Shown piece by piece: positions 46,119 to 57,516 of a DNA stretch of 64,000 bases (the stretch's first letter is position 1; each line of letters opens with the position of its first letter). The stretch covers positions 6,734,501 to 6,798,500 of the forward strand of contig CM076958.1 of NCBI GenBank assembly GCA_039566865.1, read 5' to 3'. This stretch comes from Aurelia coerulea. Its lineage: Eukaryota > Cnidaria > Scyphozoa > Semaeostomeae > Ulmaridae. A model generated the notes under the pieces. That model was not told the origin of the DNA. It did not search any database and worked only from the letters and a program-made list of their open reading frames with translations. A program made the translations under genes and the position numbers.

Positions 46119-46413
46119 CCCCGGGGGGCTACTTAGTATATTTTGCTGACGCGATGTGCACTCCTTTCCGGGTATCGTTTTCGCCTCTTTTTTCTAATGC
46201 CGGGTATCAAAAGAAGGCAATTTTTCTAAATCGGGTTGTCCAAAGTTGCATTTTATTGTTTTTAGACGAATTTTTACGTTTTAGGGTATGCTTTTCGCCG
46301 ATTTTTTCTAAAACCGGCTATCGTTTCGAGGGAAAATGTCTAAAGCCGGGTGAAATTTTTTTTTCTTGGAGTGCACACCCCTGTACAATTGAAAGTCAAG
46401 TACACCCCCCGGG
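46119..46413. mobile_element. G-rich TIR mini-transposon at the 5' end of LINE E
   Basis: Ends CCCCGGGGGGCTACTT and AAGTACACCCCCCGGG with CTCTTGTC / CTCTTGAC flanks (46111-46118, 46414-46421; 7 of 8 match). Internal subrepeats: CCGGGTATCGTTTTCGCC, GCCGGGTATCAAAAG, CCGGCTATCGTTTCG, with TTTTTTCTAAARCCGG spacers. Fourth clear member of the family with 8-bp duplications. Confidence 0.8.
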
Positions 46414-46421
46414 CTCTTGAC

Positions 46422-47059
46422 GCTGGAGAGTGTGGAGAGTGTGGGATCAGTGGGTAAATTACATAATGCCTGAATATGAACAACCCAACGAACGCTAAAA
46501 CGCTGTTATTGATCCTTTTCTTTTGGGAATAATGAATACAATAAACGGGAAAACACAACTGAAGGTGAAGGCGAAGTTGCGGTTTTTAGCGCCAAGCGCA
46601 GGGATCGCAGAAGTAGAGAAGTCCTAATTGAGTCCGCGACCCCTTGTCATGACGCCCATGTGGTAAGGCTCTACCTGGTATCGATTTTGTTTTCATTATT
46701 AATTGATGGCAAACTTGTACTTTTGTAGTCTTATTTTGTACTGATGGGATATCGTGTAAAAATATGAATTAATAAAAAAAATAAAATAAATAAACCCTGT
46801 CCGCCTGACTGCTCTGGCTGCAAAGTCAGAGAATTTCACAAATATGCCATAACACCTTCAATTGGTGTTGTGTGACTATTGATCAATTGGTTGTATAAAT
46901 ATATTTTGATTCAAAAGATTTCAATGACTTTCCCATTGTTTTCATTTCTATGGTTTTCATCACACAAGGAAGCAAGAGACACAATCCAGCTTTTTTGCAA
47001 TTGTTCATTTTCAGGCAAATGGAACCAATGATTATGTGTGAACAAGTTCGCTGGTTTGT
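46422..47059. other. MAGUK intron sequence
   Basis: No gene. ATGAATTAATAAAAAAAATAAA near 46764-46795 looks like a LINE or SINE tail, and the 150 bp before it (GGTAAGGCTCTACCTGG) may be a short retroelement fragment I could not classify. Confidence 0.35.
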
Positions 47060-47772
47060 TCGCTGGTTAGACAAGGTTTTTGGTAGTTTAAGTTGGATAC
47101 TTTTGCACCTAAGGGGCTCAATGTCAGACTTGTAGATTCCTAGACATACCGCTCCTCCGCAGTTAAGTATCATTTCTATTTGGGTTTCATATGTTTTTCA
47201 TTTCTTGTCTGTCTTTGTGTATGTCAACGTTCCAAGGGACCTGTGCCCATTGTGTCTGTCATCTGTTTGTGATTTTCATCTCGTTCTCATTAATTCCTCT
47301 CAATAGAAATTTCTAGTTTATTGTAATGATTTGTATCAACTGTTTTGTCGTATTTGTAACTTGTTTTGTCGTATTTGTAACTTGTTTTACGTTAGTTTAG
47401 TTTGCATGTTAGTTTGTTTAATGGATTTTTATATGTTGTAGAATTTTAAAATGAAAACTGAACTGAACTGAACTGAACTGAACTGAACTGAACTGTTCCG
47501 TCGCAACTTTCTACCTCCTCTTGGGGACAGACAGCGCCATTCATCTACTTCTTTTTGCAACAACTTTATTCTCTAACTATTGTCTTCTCTACTTTCGGTC
47601 CTCTCCCCCTTTTAATTTGAATAACTTTTATTTTGACAGATTGTACTAGGTTGGTCCCATCGTTAGGTTACTGCTCCCATGTGACCCTATTGTAATTTAG
47701 GTTTATAGGCAGGCCCCAAATTATTGTAAAGTCTATTTCTGATGAAGCGACAGCGAAACGTCATTTGAGTTT
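47060..47772 (+). mobile_element. Penelope-like element, 3'-end copy (pLTR-like)
   Basis: About 710 bp nearly identical to 58668-59344, from the end of the GIY-YIG ORF (GGTTTTTGGTAGTTTAAG) through the 3' UTR, a (TGAAC)n microsatellite (about 47457-47494) and the CTGATGA...GAAACGTC motif, ending at CATTTGAGT. It lies directly upstream of the full-length unit, in the same orientation. Such head-to-tail arrangements with a truncated upstream copy (pseudo-LTR) are well known for Penelope-like elements. Confidence 0.85.
47739..47762 (+). ncRNA. Hammerhead-like ribozyme core in Penelope 3' copy
   Basis: CTGATGA, then AGCGACAGC (a possible two-base-pair stem II with GACA loop and one extra A), then GAAACGTC. 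GAA + ACGT + C matches a hammerhead core with the minimal self-complementary stem III (ACGU) and a GUC cleavage site, as described for Penelope-like elements. Stem I is poorly supported: the flanks TCTATTT and ATTTGAG hardly pair. It may be degenerate or act only as a dimer. Confidence 0.45.
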
Positions 47773-47925
47773 ACTACCGTTTGCACCAAAATAAACTATG
47801 CACGTTTGGCAGGCCACAATAAATCGTACACTGGACCGATTTTGAAGATTTATGACTTAATCTTTAGCCGAAAACCTGAATTAGATTGTAGGACTTTTGG
47901 CAAATTTTTCCGTTTTCAGTCTTTA

Positions 47926-48212
47926 GAGCTAGAAGCGAGTTCCTTAAAATGTTCGTTTTCAAAAACATTGAAAACGATCAAAAACGTCGATTAAATTTTA
48001 AAAACATGAATGAACAAAGAGAAAACGTTTCAGGGGGCTTTGTACGAACTCTGGTGTAGCAGATTACAATTGGACGATTTCTGAATCGCAAATCACCACG
48101 AACGAGTTCTCTCTTTGTCCATTAATGTCGATTATTTAGAGAACTTGATCGATGTTTTTTGATCGTTTTCAGTGTTTTCGAAAACTAAATTTTAGGAAAC
48201 TCGCTTCTAGCT
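47926..48212. mobile_element. Palindromic MITE in Penelope 5' region
   Basis: 287-bp inverted repeat starting GAGCTAGAAGCGAGTTCC and ending GGAAACTCGCTTCTAGCTC (within 19-20 bases per end). The arms pair for about 75 bp (AAAACGATCAAAAACGTCGA with an inverted near-match). The target duplication is unclear. Confidence 0.7.
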
Positions 48213-49340
48213 CCAGCATTACTCACATTGATCATAATCAACTGCAGAGAGAAACTGGCAAATACGACAAGGACCTGCTACGATCTCCTCATGAATCGAC
48301 GGACTGAATTGAAAAGGGAAGATATGACCTGGCTACGAGAAGAACTACGAAAGAATGGTGAGGAATTACTAAAACGGAGGAAAACGAAGGCAAAAGATCT
48401 TTGCACAGAAAGGAACATTCTGTTCGAGGAGGAAGTGGAAGAGCAACTTCAAACGACATATCACTGGAGCAATGTGGTATTTGTGAGCGATGACTTGAGG
48501 CAGGCTGAGGAAGCAGAAGCTGAGAGGGAAGATTCACAAGGGGCAAAGAAGGAGAAGAAGTAACAGCATCAGATGGGGAAAATGGTGAGAATTCTGAACG
48601 GCTGTCCGGAGTCTTTGTCTCCAGGAATGTGGTGAATCTGTCAGGCAACGCTCTCTCGGAAGATCAGATGAAAACTTCTTTCCAGAGGGTTAAAATTTTC
48701 ACCCACTCCTGGGGACATTGATAAAGGCCAGCTTAACGCATAGTTGGACGCTTTAAAGCGAGGAATGAAACTTGCATGGTTTTTTAAGGACGAGGAAGAT
48801 TCTGATTATGACCCCGATACTTTTTATGTTAAGTCAAGTTGGAACCCTCCGAAGGCCGATAATATTCTAGAAACTTATCTTTATCTTCTTGAAAAGGAAA
48901 TGCTGTCTGTTTCACCGGAGGGTAGGAATTTTAGTAACTTATCATTTGGAGAGAGGCAGGCTTTGGGGAAACTCAAGTCTGACAAGAGTATTGTTATCAA
49001 AGAAGCGGATAAGGGCTCTGCGGTTGTTGTTGGGATAGAAAGGACTATGTAGCAGAGGCAAATCGGCAATTCGGTGATTGGGATGCTTATGAGGCGTTAA
49101 GTAGGGATCCAACCGCAGATTTAGAGGCTGAAGTTAAGAATGTCGTATCGGAGACTCAGGTTTGTGATCCAGGTTTATCAAATAAGGAGGCGCTGTACTT
49201 GCAAGATAAAAGGTTTAAGCATAGTCACAGGATAAGATAGTCTTGAAGCGAACAATGCGCTATTGTTTTCCGCGATTGTACGCGCTTTGAGGTTGAACGA
49301 GCAACATCAACAACCCGAAGGTGCACACTTCCAGCTCAAC

Positions 49341-50564
49341 ATGGCCGCTCACGCACACGAATCTTTACCTGTTGAGGAACTTGATGATATCTTGTACTTA
49401 ATCGAAGAAGGATTTCTGGAAGAAGATGAGGATTTGAATCATCAGATTGAAGGCATTGCCATGGAAGTCACCAGGGACGAAGAAAACGCTGCAGGCTTCG
49501 AATGTAGCGTCTGTGGAAAGGCTTGCAAGTCACGCCGCGGACTTACAAGGCACTTCAACTCGAAACATCGTGATGTTTCTTCTTCCTCTTTCGTTGCGGG
49601 ATCTGCCTCAACTGCTGCACCAAAACCTTCTTCGTCTTCCACTTCAGCTGATGAACTTAGTCGCAGAAAGCTTCATCCTCTCCAGCTTAAAGCCATCGTT
49701 CTAAAATGCGCTGAAAAGATCTCTTCAGATGAATGTTTTCCCTCAAGTTTGCGAGAGAAATTTTCAAAGGAATTATTCACTTTCTCAAACGATGATGCTG
49801 TTCAGTTGTGGTCAAAGTTGAGAGAAGTTATAGATAGTTTCAAGGGTGATGCTGAAAAGTTTTATTCTGTTTTCTTTTCTTTATTGGTGGTCAATGTCCT
49901 TCCATCAAAATTTGAAGAATCTTTTGTCACAAATACGTTGATGTCTGAAGTAGCAAATCTCTTATTGAATCATTTGTCTGGTGTTAAAAATTTGGATGGT
50001 ACTAAGGAGCCTGAGTCTTTGTCAGTGAAGGAGGAGAAAAGCTTACAATATCTTGCTGGTTTTATTTTACATAAACTTTATTCTAAATTTCTTTATTCAA
50101 CAAAAGGCAGAAGCACATATCAACAAATCATTTCCATTCTTCAAGCTTGCAAAGTTGAAAGTGATGACACCCAAACCCTTATCAATGCTCGTGACAGAGG
50201 AGGTTTATGGAGAGTTAACAAGAGAATTGAAAAAGTTTTCTTGCAATCCGAACTTTTATTTCGTGCAAGAACTGCTTCTTTTAAAACCACATTGGTTTGC
50301 GAAGAGTTAGTTGAAGAGATTTTGAAAGACTCTTCTGTCCTTTCAAATTACAACAACATATGCCTAGATGCCAACCTTAAAATAAGTAAAGAAGTCAGCA
50401 TGGATCTCTTGGAGCACATGGTGACTATATATTTTAGAGTACGCACTTTTTCATTTGCAAAGGATGTCAGGGAAAGACATAAAATCTCAAAAAAGCAGGC
50501 AAGGAAAAGATCTCTCCGGACAGAAATCAAGAAATCAAGTTCTTCTACAGACAAGGGTCATTGA
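49341..50564 (+). CDS. C2H2 zinc-finger accessory protein of P-like transposon
   Basis: 407-residue intact protein starting at ATG 49341 (MAAHAHESLPVEELDDILYL), 121 bp inside the left terminal repeat; the frame is open further upstream only into the terminal repeat, without an ATG. An acidic N-terminus precedes one C2H2 finger (FECSVCGKACKSRRGLTRHF then NSKH, about residues 52-75), a Ser-rich linker and a helical C-terminal half with LQYLAGFILHKLYSKFLYST (about residue 240) that resembles the YxAGYxxxKL segment near the C-terminus of P and hAT transposases. A short basic tail follows (KKQARKRSLRTE). AATAAA lies nine bases after the stop. It has no transposase catalytic motif. It could bind the ends, regulate transposition or be a captured host gene; function is inference. 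Confidence 0.8.
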   Translation: MAAHAHESLPVEELDDILYLIEEGFLEEDEDLNHQIEGIAMEVTRDEENAAGFECSVCGKACKSRRGLTRHFNSKHRDVSSSSFVAGSASTAAPKPSSSSTSADELSRRKLHPLQLKAIVLKCAEKISSDECFPSSLREKFSKELFTFSNDDAVQLWSKLREVIDSFKGDAEKFYSVFFSLLVVNVLPSKFEESFVTNTLMSEVANLLLNHLSGVKNLDGTKEPESLSVKEEKSLQYLAGFILHKLYSKFLYSTKGRSTYQQIISILQACKVESDDTQTLINARDRGGLWRVNKRIEKVFLQSELLFRARTASFKTTLVCEELVEEILKDSSVLSNYNNICLDANLKISKEVSMDLLEHMVTIYFRVRTFSFAKDVRERHKISKKQARKRSLRTEIKKSSSSTDKGH

Positions 50565-52830
50565 TAATACACCAATAAATGAAAATTTGTGAAGTTGACC
50601 AGAATGTGCACATTGAACTCAAATTTTTATTCACAGCAAATAATCAGACAAGACGTGCTGTGGTGCAGTGGTGTAATCCTTTGACTTTGCAGCTAGAACG
50701 ATCAGGTGGACAGGGTTGTATGAGCCCCAGTGACAAGGGATCACAAACTCGATTGGGTCTTCGCTACTTCTGTGATCATTGTGCTTGGTGCTGAAATCTG
50801 CAACTTCACATTTACAGATCCAATAAAGAACAAACAAGGATAAATACTGTGCAATAGTTTTAAATAAGCCAATCAGAGAGCCCATTAAAGTTGGAATTTG
50901 GTCAGTAGATAAGAAACAAAAAGTACAAAATCATTCAGTGGTAAAGGAGGAACAGATTGTATCATGTTCCCATTGAACATAAACTTGAAAATCGTATTGG
51001 ATAATTCCTGCTTTGAAATGTGCTAAACTGAAGCTACTGTACCATGATAATATGAATAATGCAACTTTTATTACAGAAAATACAGCATGGAATCAGCTGA
51101 GGCTTTTGACACCCTTTTTGTCATATGACCAACCATTTTCAGAAAAGCTTTTTCTATCTTTGATGACAAAACAAATGCAAACTGTCCAAACACTTTGATC
51201 AATTGACTCAAAAAGGGTATATGTTTAATGTTCTAGAAACGTTTCTAAATTTTGCTACTTAGGGTTGCAAATTACACAATTTGGCTAAGGTTTATTTTGC
51301 ACCCATTCCAAGTTATGTGATCAATCTTTTGGGAGGTTTTAGCATTATTCATTTTTTAAAAGCACATGTACTGTACGTTTCAGAGCACAAGATACAGTGT
51401 GGTAAAGACATCAGAAGAGGTTCTATCAAGATATTGATCACTTGACTTGAATTGGGTGCAAACAAACCTTGGTTGAATATATTTCTTGTCAATTACACAA
51501 TATTTTATAGTTGGTATTGATAATGCAATGCTAGACACAGTAATGGGATATACTTTCCATTCACAATGTACAGTAATTCTATTTGAGAGATAATGTACCA
51601 AATGTCCTTGTAAAATTCTATGTATACAGTTAGTAACAATCACTCAAAGCCTACTAAAAATTAAACGGTTGTAAAATGAAAACAATTATGGATTCTTGAT
51701 ACAGCAAAGCTGAAATGATGTGCACACACTACCCGAAGCTAATTGACATCAAATTTGACATTTTCTTAAAAAAATTCAAAGTTCTACTGTAAATGTTTTT
51801 TCAAAAAGCCATCATTTCTGTTTTGATGTGTGTAGCTTTCTCACTTGATTTAGTTGTTGCCAAATACAATCCAATAATCAAGAGTGTTTGAATAACAAAG
51901 GCCTATCTAACTGCAATTTTACAAATAAGATAAATTGCTTCATGCATTATTTCATTCATGATTATGGTATTACATAAATACTGGATATCCTACAATATGG
52001 GCCAGCTGAACATTGACATCAAAGAATTATCAAGGAATTCTCAGGAATTTTCTTCATGCATGTACAAATTCTCTTTGGTACGAAAAACTGTAAGTTTTCA
52101 CAGCTCACCAACATTCTGAATTTCCTAAGAATTCCTGTTAAAGAAAACCATGCAAATATACATATTCCAAGGCCATATGAAGCATCTCAAACTTGGGGGC
52201 AGGAGACTTCAACTGCACCTTTTTCATTTCTCATTGTTTTTTGCAAAAATTTGGGGGCGGGCACGTGCCTTTAAGTGGTCAAATTACAGTCAACACAGAA
52301 GAAGCGTACCATGCAGATTTGAAGACTATTTGAAAATAAATTTTTACGATTGGATGACAGTTCAAATAGTATTTTCATTTGCTTCCACTTTTGCTTCGGA
52401 TACTTGCTTCCCCTGGACATCAAAATGAATAAGGATTTTCAAGGATGTTGTCATGCAAAGAAAGCAAAATCCTATTCTAGTTTGAATATCAAAAACAAAA
52501 GTGGTACGCTGCTTCTGCTTTGACTGTAAATGTTGTTAAACAGTTTAATAAAAGTTGACAGTGTACCAAAATAAGTTTGAAGGCAGAAATATAACAAAAA
52601 CAACAGCAAATGATTTAATTCATTTAATGCCAATATTTCACTGTTGCTTTTGTCGTATTACGGTGTTTCTGCCTTCAAACCTATTCATTCATTTGTCACT
52701 GCAAGCATCTTTGGATCTGACAATCGATGCTGGTATCGTAACCTTTCCTTTTTCAAATCATTTTAGTACTAGAATGAACCACTGTATGTGCACACTTTGA
52801 AATTGTAGATATACATTTTTGCAATTAATA
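50565..52830. other. Middle zone of the P-like transposon, non-coding
   Basis: No protein recognised. It contains at least two short inverted-repeat pairs that may be MITEs: TTTTGCACCCATTCCAAG near 51295 with TTGAATTGGGTGCAAAC near 51449, and TTACAGTCAACACAGAAG near 52284 with CTTCTGCTTTGACTGTAAA near 52512. AATAAAAGTTGAC at 52549 could serve as a polyadenylation signal for the plus-strand gene. Confidence 0.45.
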
Positions 52831-52837
52831 TTAGTGT

Positions 52838-55800
52838 TTACTTCTTTTTGCTTCTTTTTGGCAATGGCTCAGTATCATTAACATCATATTTTCCAACCTG
52901 GACATTGACATTTCCAGCAATGGGGCGAACTGAGAATTGATGGTGTTGTCATTGTAGCCAACATCTCTAACGGAAGGGTTAATTTTCAAGATCATCTTGG
53001 CAGAATCTGTTTGACAGCACATATTGCACGCCGTTTTGAAGAAGGAATTTGCAAACTTCTTTGAAAGAGAAGACGCTTGTTTGAAGACCTTCATATGTTT
53101 GCCAAGAAATGAACATGCTGCTCTTTGCATTTGCTGAGAAATTCCCTTCACGCTTTTCAATGGAATCTTTCCACTGGGAGAAATAATCAAGGAATTGATC
53201 CAACCAGGTAAATCTTGGATCATCAACATCAGAATAAGGCTGTAAGAAGGGCTTTCGCTTAAGAACATGCTCAGCAGAATTTCTCACATTAAGACAATCG
53301 AAGAATTTGTCCATCATAGAACAGAATTTGGCTGTTGCAGAAGCTTCAGGGGGGCCAAATTTATCTAAGCAGACTGCAACTGTATCACTTAAAACTTGAA
53401 CAGCAAGGTGGACTCTCATGACAGAATATGGTGTTAAATTGAAGTGATCACTGGTTAACTTGGGAAGCATCTTCAGGCCACTGTCCAAGTCATCAAAATA
53501 GAATTGAGAAATGTGAGACCAGAGGATATGCAAGCCATCATTCCACATGAAACGTGTAGTACGGCCAGATCCTGAATTTGCAAGGCAGTTACGGGTTGTT
53601 TTCATCAAATGAGGAACATCAGCGAAGAAATAAATATAACGTTCATCTTTAGAAAAAAGATTCTTGGCACGATAAACAACATTTTCTTGACTGTCACCAT
53701 CAAGAGCTTTGTGCATGCGGAAGAATTTACGATTGGTAGATGCTCCATCAGCAGTGGCGGCAATGACTTTCAAATTGATATTCTCAAGAATGTTGACAGC
53801 TTTCCAGAAGATGGGGAAGATTTGGTAAGACGTTGCACCAGTAGTAGCAAATGTTGCAAGACTGAAGGAAAGAGGATTGACAACACTTTTGATGAGGAAG
53901 ACAAGAACATGTGTGGCAAGCTGTTGAACATCTTGAAGAGTGGCATAATTTGTATCAATGTCACCAAGATCAACAAAGCCAATAAGCTCACCAGTATGCT
54001 TGTCCCAAACCAGGTCTTCTTGAATCTTCATTTCATCAAATAAAATGGAGACAAATCTTTCAGCAGGAGAAAATCCTTTGGTCTTTTTAGACAAATCATT
54101 AATAATATCAGGATTGAATCCTCTTCTTGGGCGAATATAATTTTTATAGTCTTTGAGTGTTCTTAGACTTGGCAAGACTAAAATTCCAGAGCCAGTTTTG
54201 CTGTCATAGCGAAGATCAGAATAAGTGGAAGAAGATTTTGCCGCAAGAGAAAGACAAAATTTGATGACCATTGGATGATATCTAATGCTGCTTGATTTGG
54301 ACTCGTTAATGTAATTTTGTTGCTCCTCCCAAAACAATTTCATGAAGGGTGGCATGTCTTTCTCGTCACAACCACTGAACAAGGAAAGGAGATCTTGGTT
54401 AAGTTGAGGATCAACTGGTTTGCTATGGTTGGCCAAGGATTGCCTCATTTCTTCAATTTGTTGCTCAAGTTGCTTGCATTTGAGACGGTTTTGTTGCAAA
54501 GTTAGCTTTATTCTCTCTGGGGCTGTAAATTTAACTGGAGCAAATAGCTTAGCAGGTTCATTCAATCGGCTTTCTTTGCGTCTGCTTTCATACATAAGAT
54601 TTGCACCAAGAGCAAGGCAAGAAGAACATTGATTTTTGGCAGATATTAAAAGAGGGCAGTTCCCAGATCGAAGAAATTCATCTTGGAGAAATCTTTTTGG
54701 GGAAGAGCTTTGTTGAAATTCAAGAAAAGAAAACTTCCTTGGGATCACATGCCTTTGAATACTTGCAGTGGTTTTAGGATCCGGCATATCAATTCCTTTG
54801 CACAAAAGAGATTGTTCAATTTCTTGGATAAGATTGGACAAGGTAACATTGGCAAAAGATCTCTCATATTTTCCATACAAATCATGGTCTTCAGTCAGCA
54901 TCCAACCAAAAACTCGCAAAGAAAATCGAAGAGAAGGGTCCACAAAGATTTCAAATTTAGGAAGCAAATACTCATCGATGTGGGAAGAGATGGTTACCAA
55001 TGACTCAGACAAATCAATGTGCCAAGAATCACCAAGCTTTAGCTTTGAAATGCGTTGCTGAAATTCAGGAAAGCTCTTGTAAACTGCCATAGGAATTGAA
55101 GATGGGAAGACTGTTGAAGAAATGTTTTCTTCTCTCTTCTGGATCGCTGTGGTTGGACGTGGGGGAGGGGAAGAAACAGAGATGCTCTTCTTGGGAAGAT
55201 GCAAAGATGGCAACACTCCATCTTTAAGTGCTATTCGTGTTGGATCTATGAAATAGAATAAAACATAAATTATCATCAAGATACCTGGTTTTTCTCCATA
55301 ATAGGCCTAAAAATCTGGTAAACATGATAACCTGAAGAACAGGCAACATAGTAATTCACCACACTATCTGAAAAGGTTTAAATCAACTGCAATGAATATA
55401 AAATATTTGTAAATAAACTATAAATGCCAAGATAATGGATCACTAACCATTTACCGTCTCTTGGGCACATACAGTATCCCTGCTATTAATGGAACGAAGG
55501 GGCAAACGAAGGGAAAAGGCAGAGGAGTTTGGCTGGAGTTTGCTGATTTAGGCCTAACCTAAAAAAGTCCTACTGCGAATCCAAAATCACTGGGAAGATT
55601 ACCAAGCAAATGTCAAAAGCTTTGAGCAGGTACGTATGTAGAAAACATAAATATTACTTACAAATCCAAAGTTGATCCTGGGAGAAATGTCTTTCGCAAA
55701 TGTATATCTTGTTTGTGTCAATTTGTCGCTGGAGGTTCTGATCAATGATGCGATCTTTGGTCACAACGTTCAGCAATTCACTTCTCCACTTCTTGTTCGT

Positions 55801-55893
55801 GTCAGTATTTGGCAAAGGAATCTTGAAGATACTTAGCTCTTTATTTCTTCTAGATGTTGAACATCCAAAGATCGAGCAATTTGCACCAGGCAT
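52838..55893 (-). CDS. THAP domain P-type transposase (THAP9-like), two exons, damaged C-terminus
   Basis: Exon 1 (55893-55662) opens MPGANCSIFGCSTSRRNKEL and has the THAP C2CH pattern (C-x4-C, then CERHF), a conserved Pro and Trp (KKW), and ends ...DQLWI at donor GTAAGT. Exon 2 starts at 55245 after TATTTCATAG and gives YPTRIALKDGVLPSLHLPKK, an AVPTIF-like end of the THAP fold. A coiled coil follows (NRLKCKQLEQQIEEMRQS), then the P-type RNase H-like core: FVSILFDEMKIQEDLVWDK (first Asp at 54035-54037), AATADGASTNRKFFRM (second Asp), ADVPHLMKTTRNCLANS, and RFCQDDLEN with the expected catalytic Glu. Right after DLEN, the usual YFGRQR block is missing and the frame breaks; NPSVRDVGYNDNTI and SVRPIAGNVNVQVGKYD continue in other frames down to about 52838. 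So the enzyme is probably inactive although the core looks sound. Confidence 0.85.
55246..55661 (-). other. Intron of the P-type transposase
   Basis: 416 bp between GTAAGT (donor, after ATTT) and TTTCATAG (acceptor). Splicing keeps the frame: exon 1 ends with one base of a codon and exon 2 supplies AT, giving Tyr. An intron directly after the THAP zinc-binding part is plausible for this family. Confidence 0.75.
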
Positions 55894-56024
55894 AGCAAAA
55901 AACAGCGAAGATACGAGGAAGACAATCAAATAATACTGGAAACAAACACTGAAAGTGCACAACGCGTCAAATTTGTGCACCTTCGGAGGTCCGGGCTCTA
56001 GCAAAATCTTTATCAAAGAGCTAG
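55894..56024 (-). promoter_or_regulatory. Presumed promoter and 5' UTR of the transposase gene
   Basis: 131 bp between the right terminal repeat and the ATG. No TATA box is certain. By position it must drive the transposase; the mirror region 49268-49340 would drive the zinc-finger gene. Inference only. Confidence 0.3.
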
Positions 56025-56764
56025 AACAATAGCGCATTGTTCGCTTCAAGACTATCTTATCCTGTGACTATGGTTTAAGTTACGTAGGTTTTATCTGTTA
56101 CCTAAGATACAGAAGGGATTCAGTAATGTGGTCGGTAGGCCGTATTTCCAATTGTGGTACCGCCACTGAGCACATTTCTCAGTTCTTGTATCATTATCTC
56201 AACCCCTTCGTTAGGAATACGGAATCTTATGGTAAGGACACTAATCATTTGTTGTTGTTGTTGGCTGGTTTAGGGGAGATTCCTGATGATTCTTTGCTGT
56301 GTACAGTGGATGTCGTAGGCCTCTATCCTAGCATCCCCCATGCTGAAGGTTTGAAGGCAATGCGCCATGCATTGAACAGCAGGCAGAACCCAGGAATCTC
56401 TACAGGTTCGTTGATCAATTTGGCGAAGTTTGTTCTGGATAATAATGTTGTTGAGTTTGATGGTAAGTTTTACAAGCAGATATTAGGGACGGCTATTGGT
56501 ACTAAGTTTGCTCTAGCGTACGCCAATTTGTTTATGACTGATTTTGAGAAGAAGTTGTTGGAAGGTAGCACGGATAAGCCGTTGGTCTGATTTAGGTATA
56601 TCGACAATGCTTTTCTTATCTGGACTCACGGTCAGAGTAAACTGCATAGTTTCCTAGAATACGTCAATAATTTCCACCAGACTATAAAATTTACTGCTGA
56701 GAGTTCCAGAGACGAGGCTAGCTTTTTAGACGTTAGGGTAGTTAGGAGAGGGTGTGCCTTGGAG

Positions 56765-57516
56765 TTTCTGCTAAGGTCTCCAGGGGTAGTTGGATTTTTA
56801 AAACACGCCAAGTCTTCCTTCCGAAGGAAACTTTGCAAACCCTCTATACAGGTCTTTTGGAGCCCCATTTTCGATACTGCTGTTCTGTTTGGGCTGCACT
56901 TGTTCAACCGAAATTAATCAGTTGCAAAAACTTCAAAAGCATGCTGCTAGAATAATAACGAACAGCAGCTTCGATGCCCCAAGCAGACCTCTTACTGAAA
57001 GGCTGGGATGGAAGACCGTTGACGAACTGGTTACTGGTGAATCAAAGCAAATACAATTGTCTTCAAGTCCCTGAATGAGCTGGCTCCAGTAGCTGTGTGA
57101 CTTCTTCACCCGAAATTCGCTCTGCTCATCATATAGCCTTCGTAATACGGGGACCGATTTGAGGTTACCGATGAAAAGGTCAACACATGGCCAGAAATGT
57201 TTTTCTTATAGAAGTTCTAAACTATGGAATAGCCTGTCAGCCGAGTCAAATCAGGCAACCTCTCTGTATAGTTTCAAAAAAACTATTTAGAAGCAGAAAT
57301 TTTTTTCTTTCGTTTTCATTGTAAATCTCGAAAATTATTGTACATAGGTGTTGTATATTGTACATAAGGGTTTTATAGTTTAATTTAATTAATAGCTTTT
57401 ACTTTGTTTCCTTGGATTGTAATTAATGTTTTTATTGGAGGGCCCCTTGAAAAGCGACTCGTTGAAGGGCAACCCTCCTTAAAAGAAGTAAATATGAAAA
57501 TTTGAAATATGAAATA
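56765..57516 (+). mobile_element. 5'-truncated CR1-type LINE inside the Penelope element
   Basis: 752 bp flanked by TGGAG (56760-56764 and 57517-57521). It encodes the RT C-terminus in several frames (GVVGFLKHAK, LQTLYTGLLEPHFRYCC, then AARIITNSSFDAPSRPL) closely like LINE E (41.4-41.7 kb). The 3' UTR ends in GGAGGGCCCCTTGAAAAGCG...GGGCAACCCTCC, a stem-loop shared with LINE E, and an AAATATGA-type tail. It splits the Penelope ORF between GCALE and TDLYCKPT. Confidence 0.85.

Larger units (their letters stand above)
49220..56072. mobile_element. P-element-like (THAP) DNA transposon with two convergent genes
   Basis: The ends are a perfect 48-bp inverted repeat (49220-49267 and 56025-56072) starting CATAGTCACAGGATAAGATA. 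The flanks are GTTTAAG on both sides (49213-49219 and 56073-56079), or GGTTTAAG if the terminal base is shared. Removing the element and one 7-bp copy rejoins the Penelope RT frame as DKRFK|LRRFYLLPKIQK, which proves insertion. It contains a zinc-finger gene reading inward from the left end and a THAP-P transposase reading inward from the right end, with a 2.3-kb middle zone. Identical ends suggest a recent insertion. Confidence 0.93.

Noticed and set aside
47457..47494. (TGAAC)n as telomeric repeat or element boundary
   Set aside because: It is internal to both Penelope 3' copies, varies in length and matches no telomere unit I know.
49263..49340. N-terminal extension of the zinc-finger protein
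   Set aside because: It has no ATG and lies partly in the terminal repeat; the first ATG is 49341.
52831..53268. 145-residue minus-strand protein overlapping the transposase
   Set aside because: Mostly a shadow of the transposase frame; only its last part carries the true continuation (NPSVRDVGYND) after the frame break.
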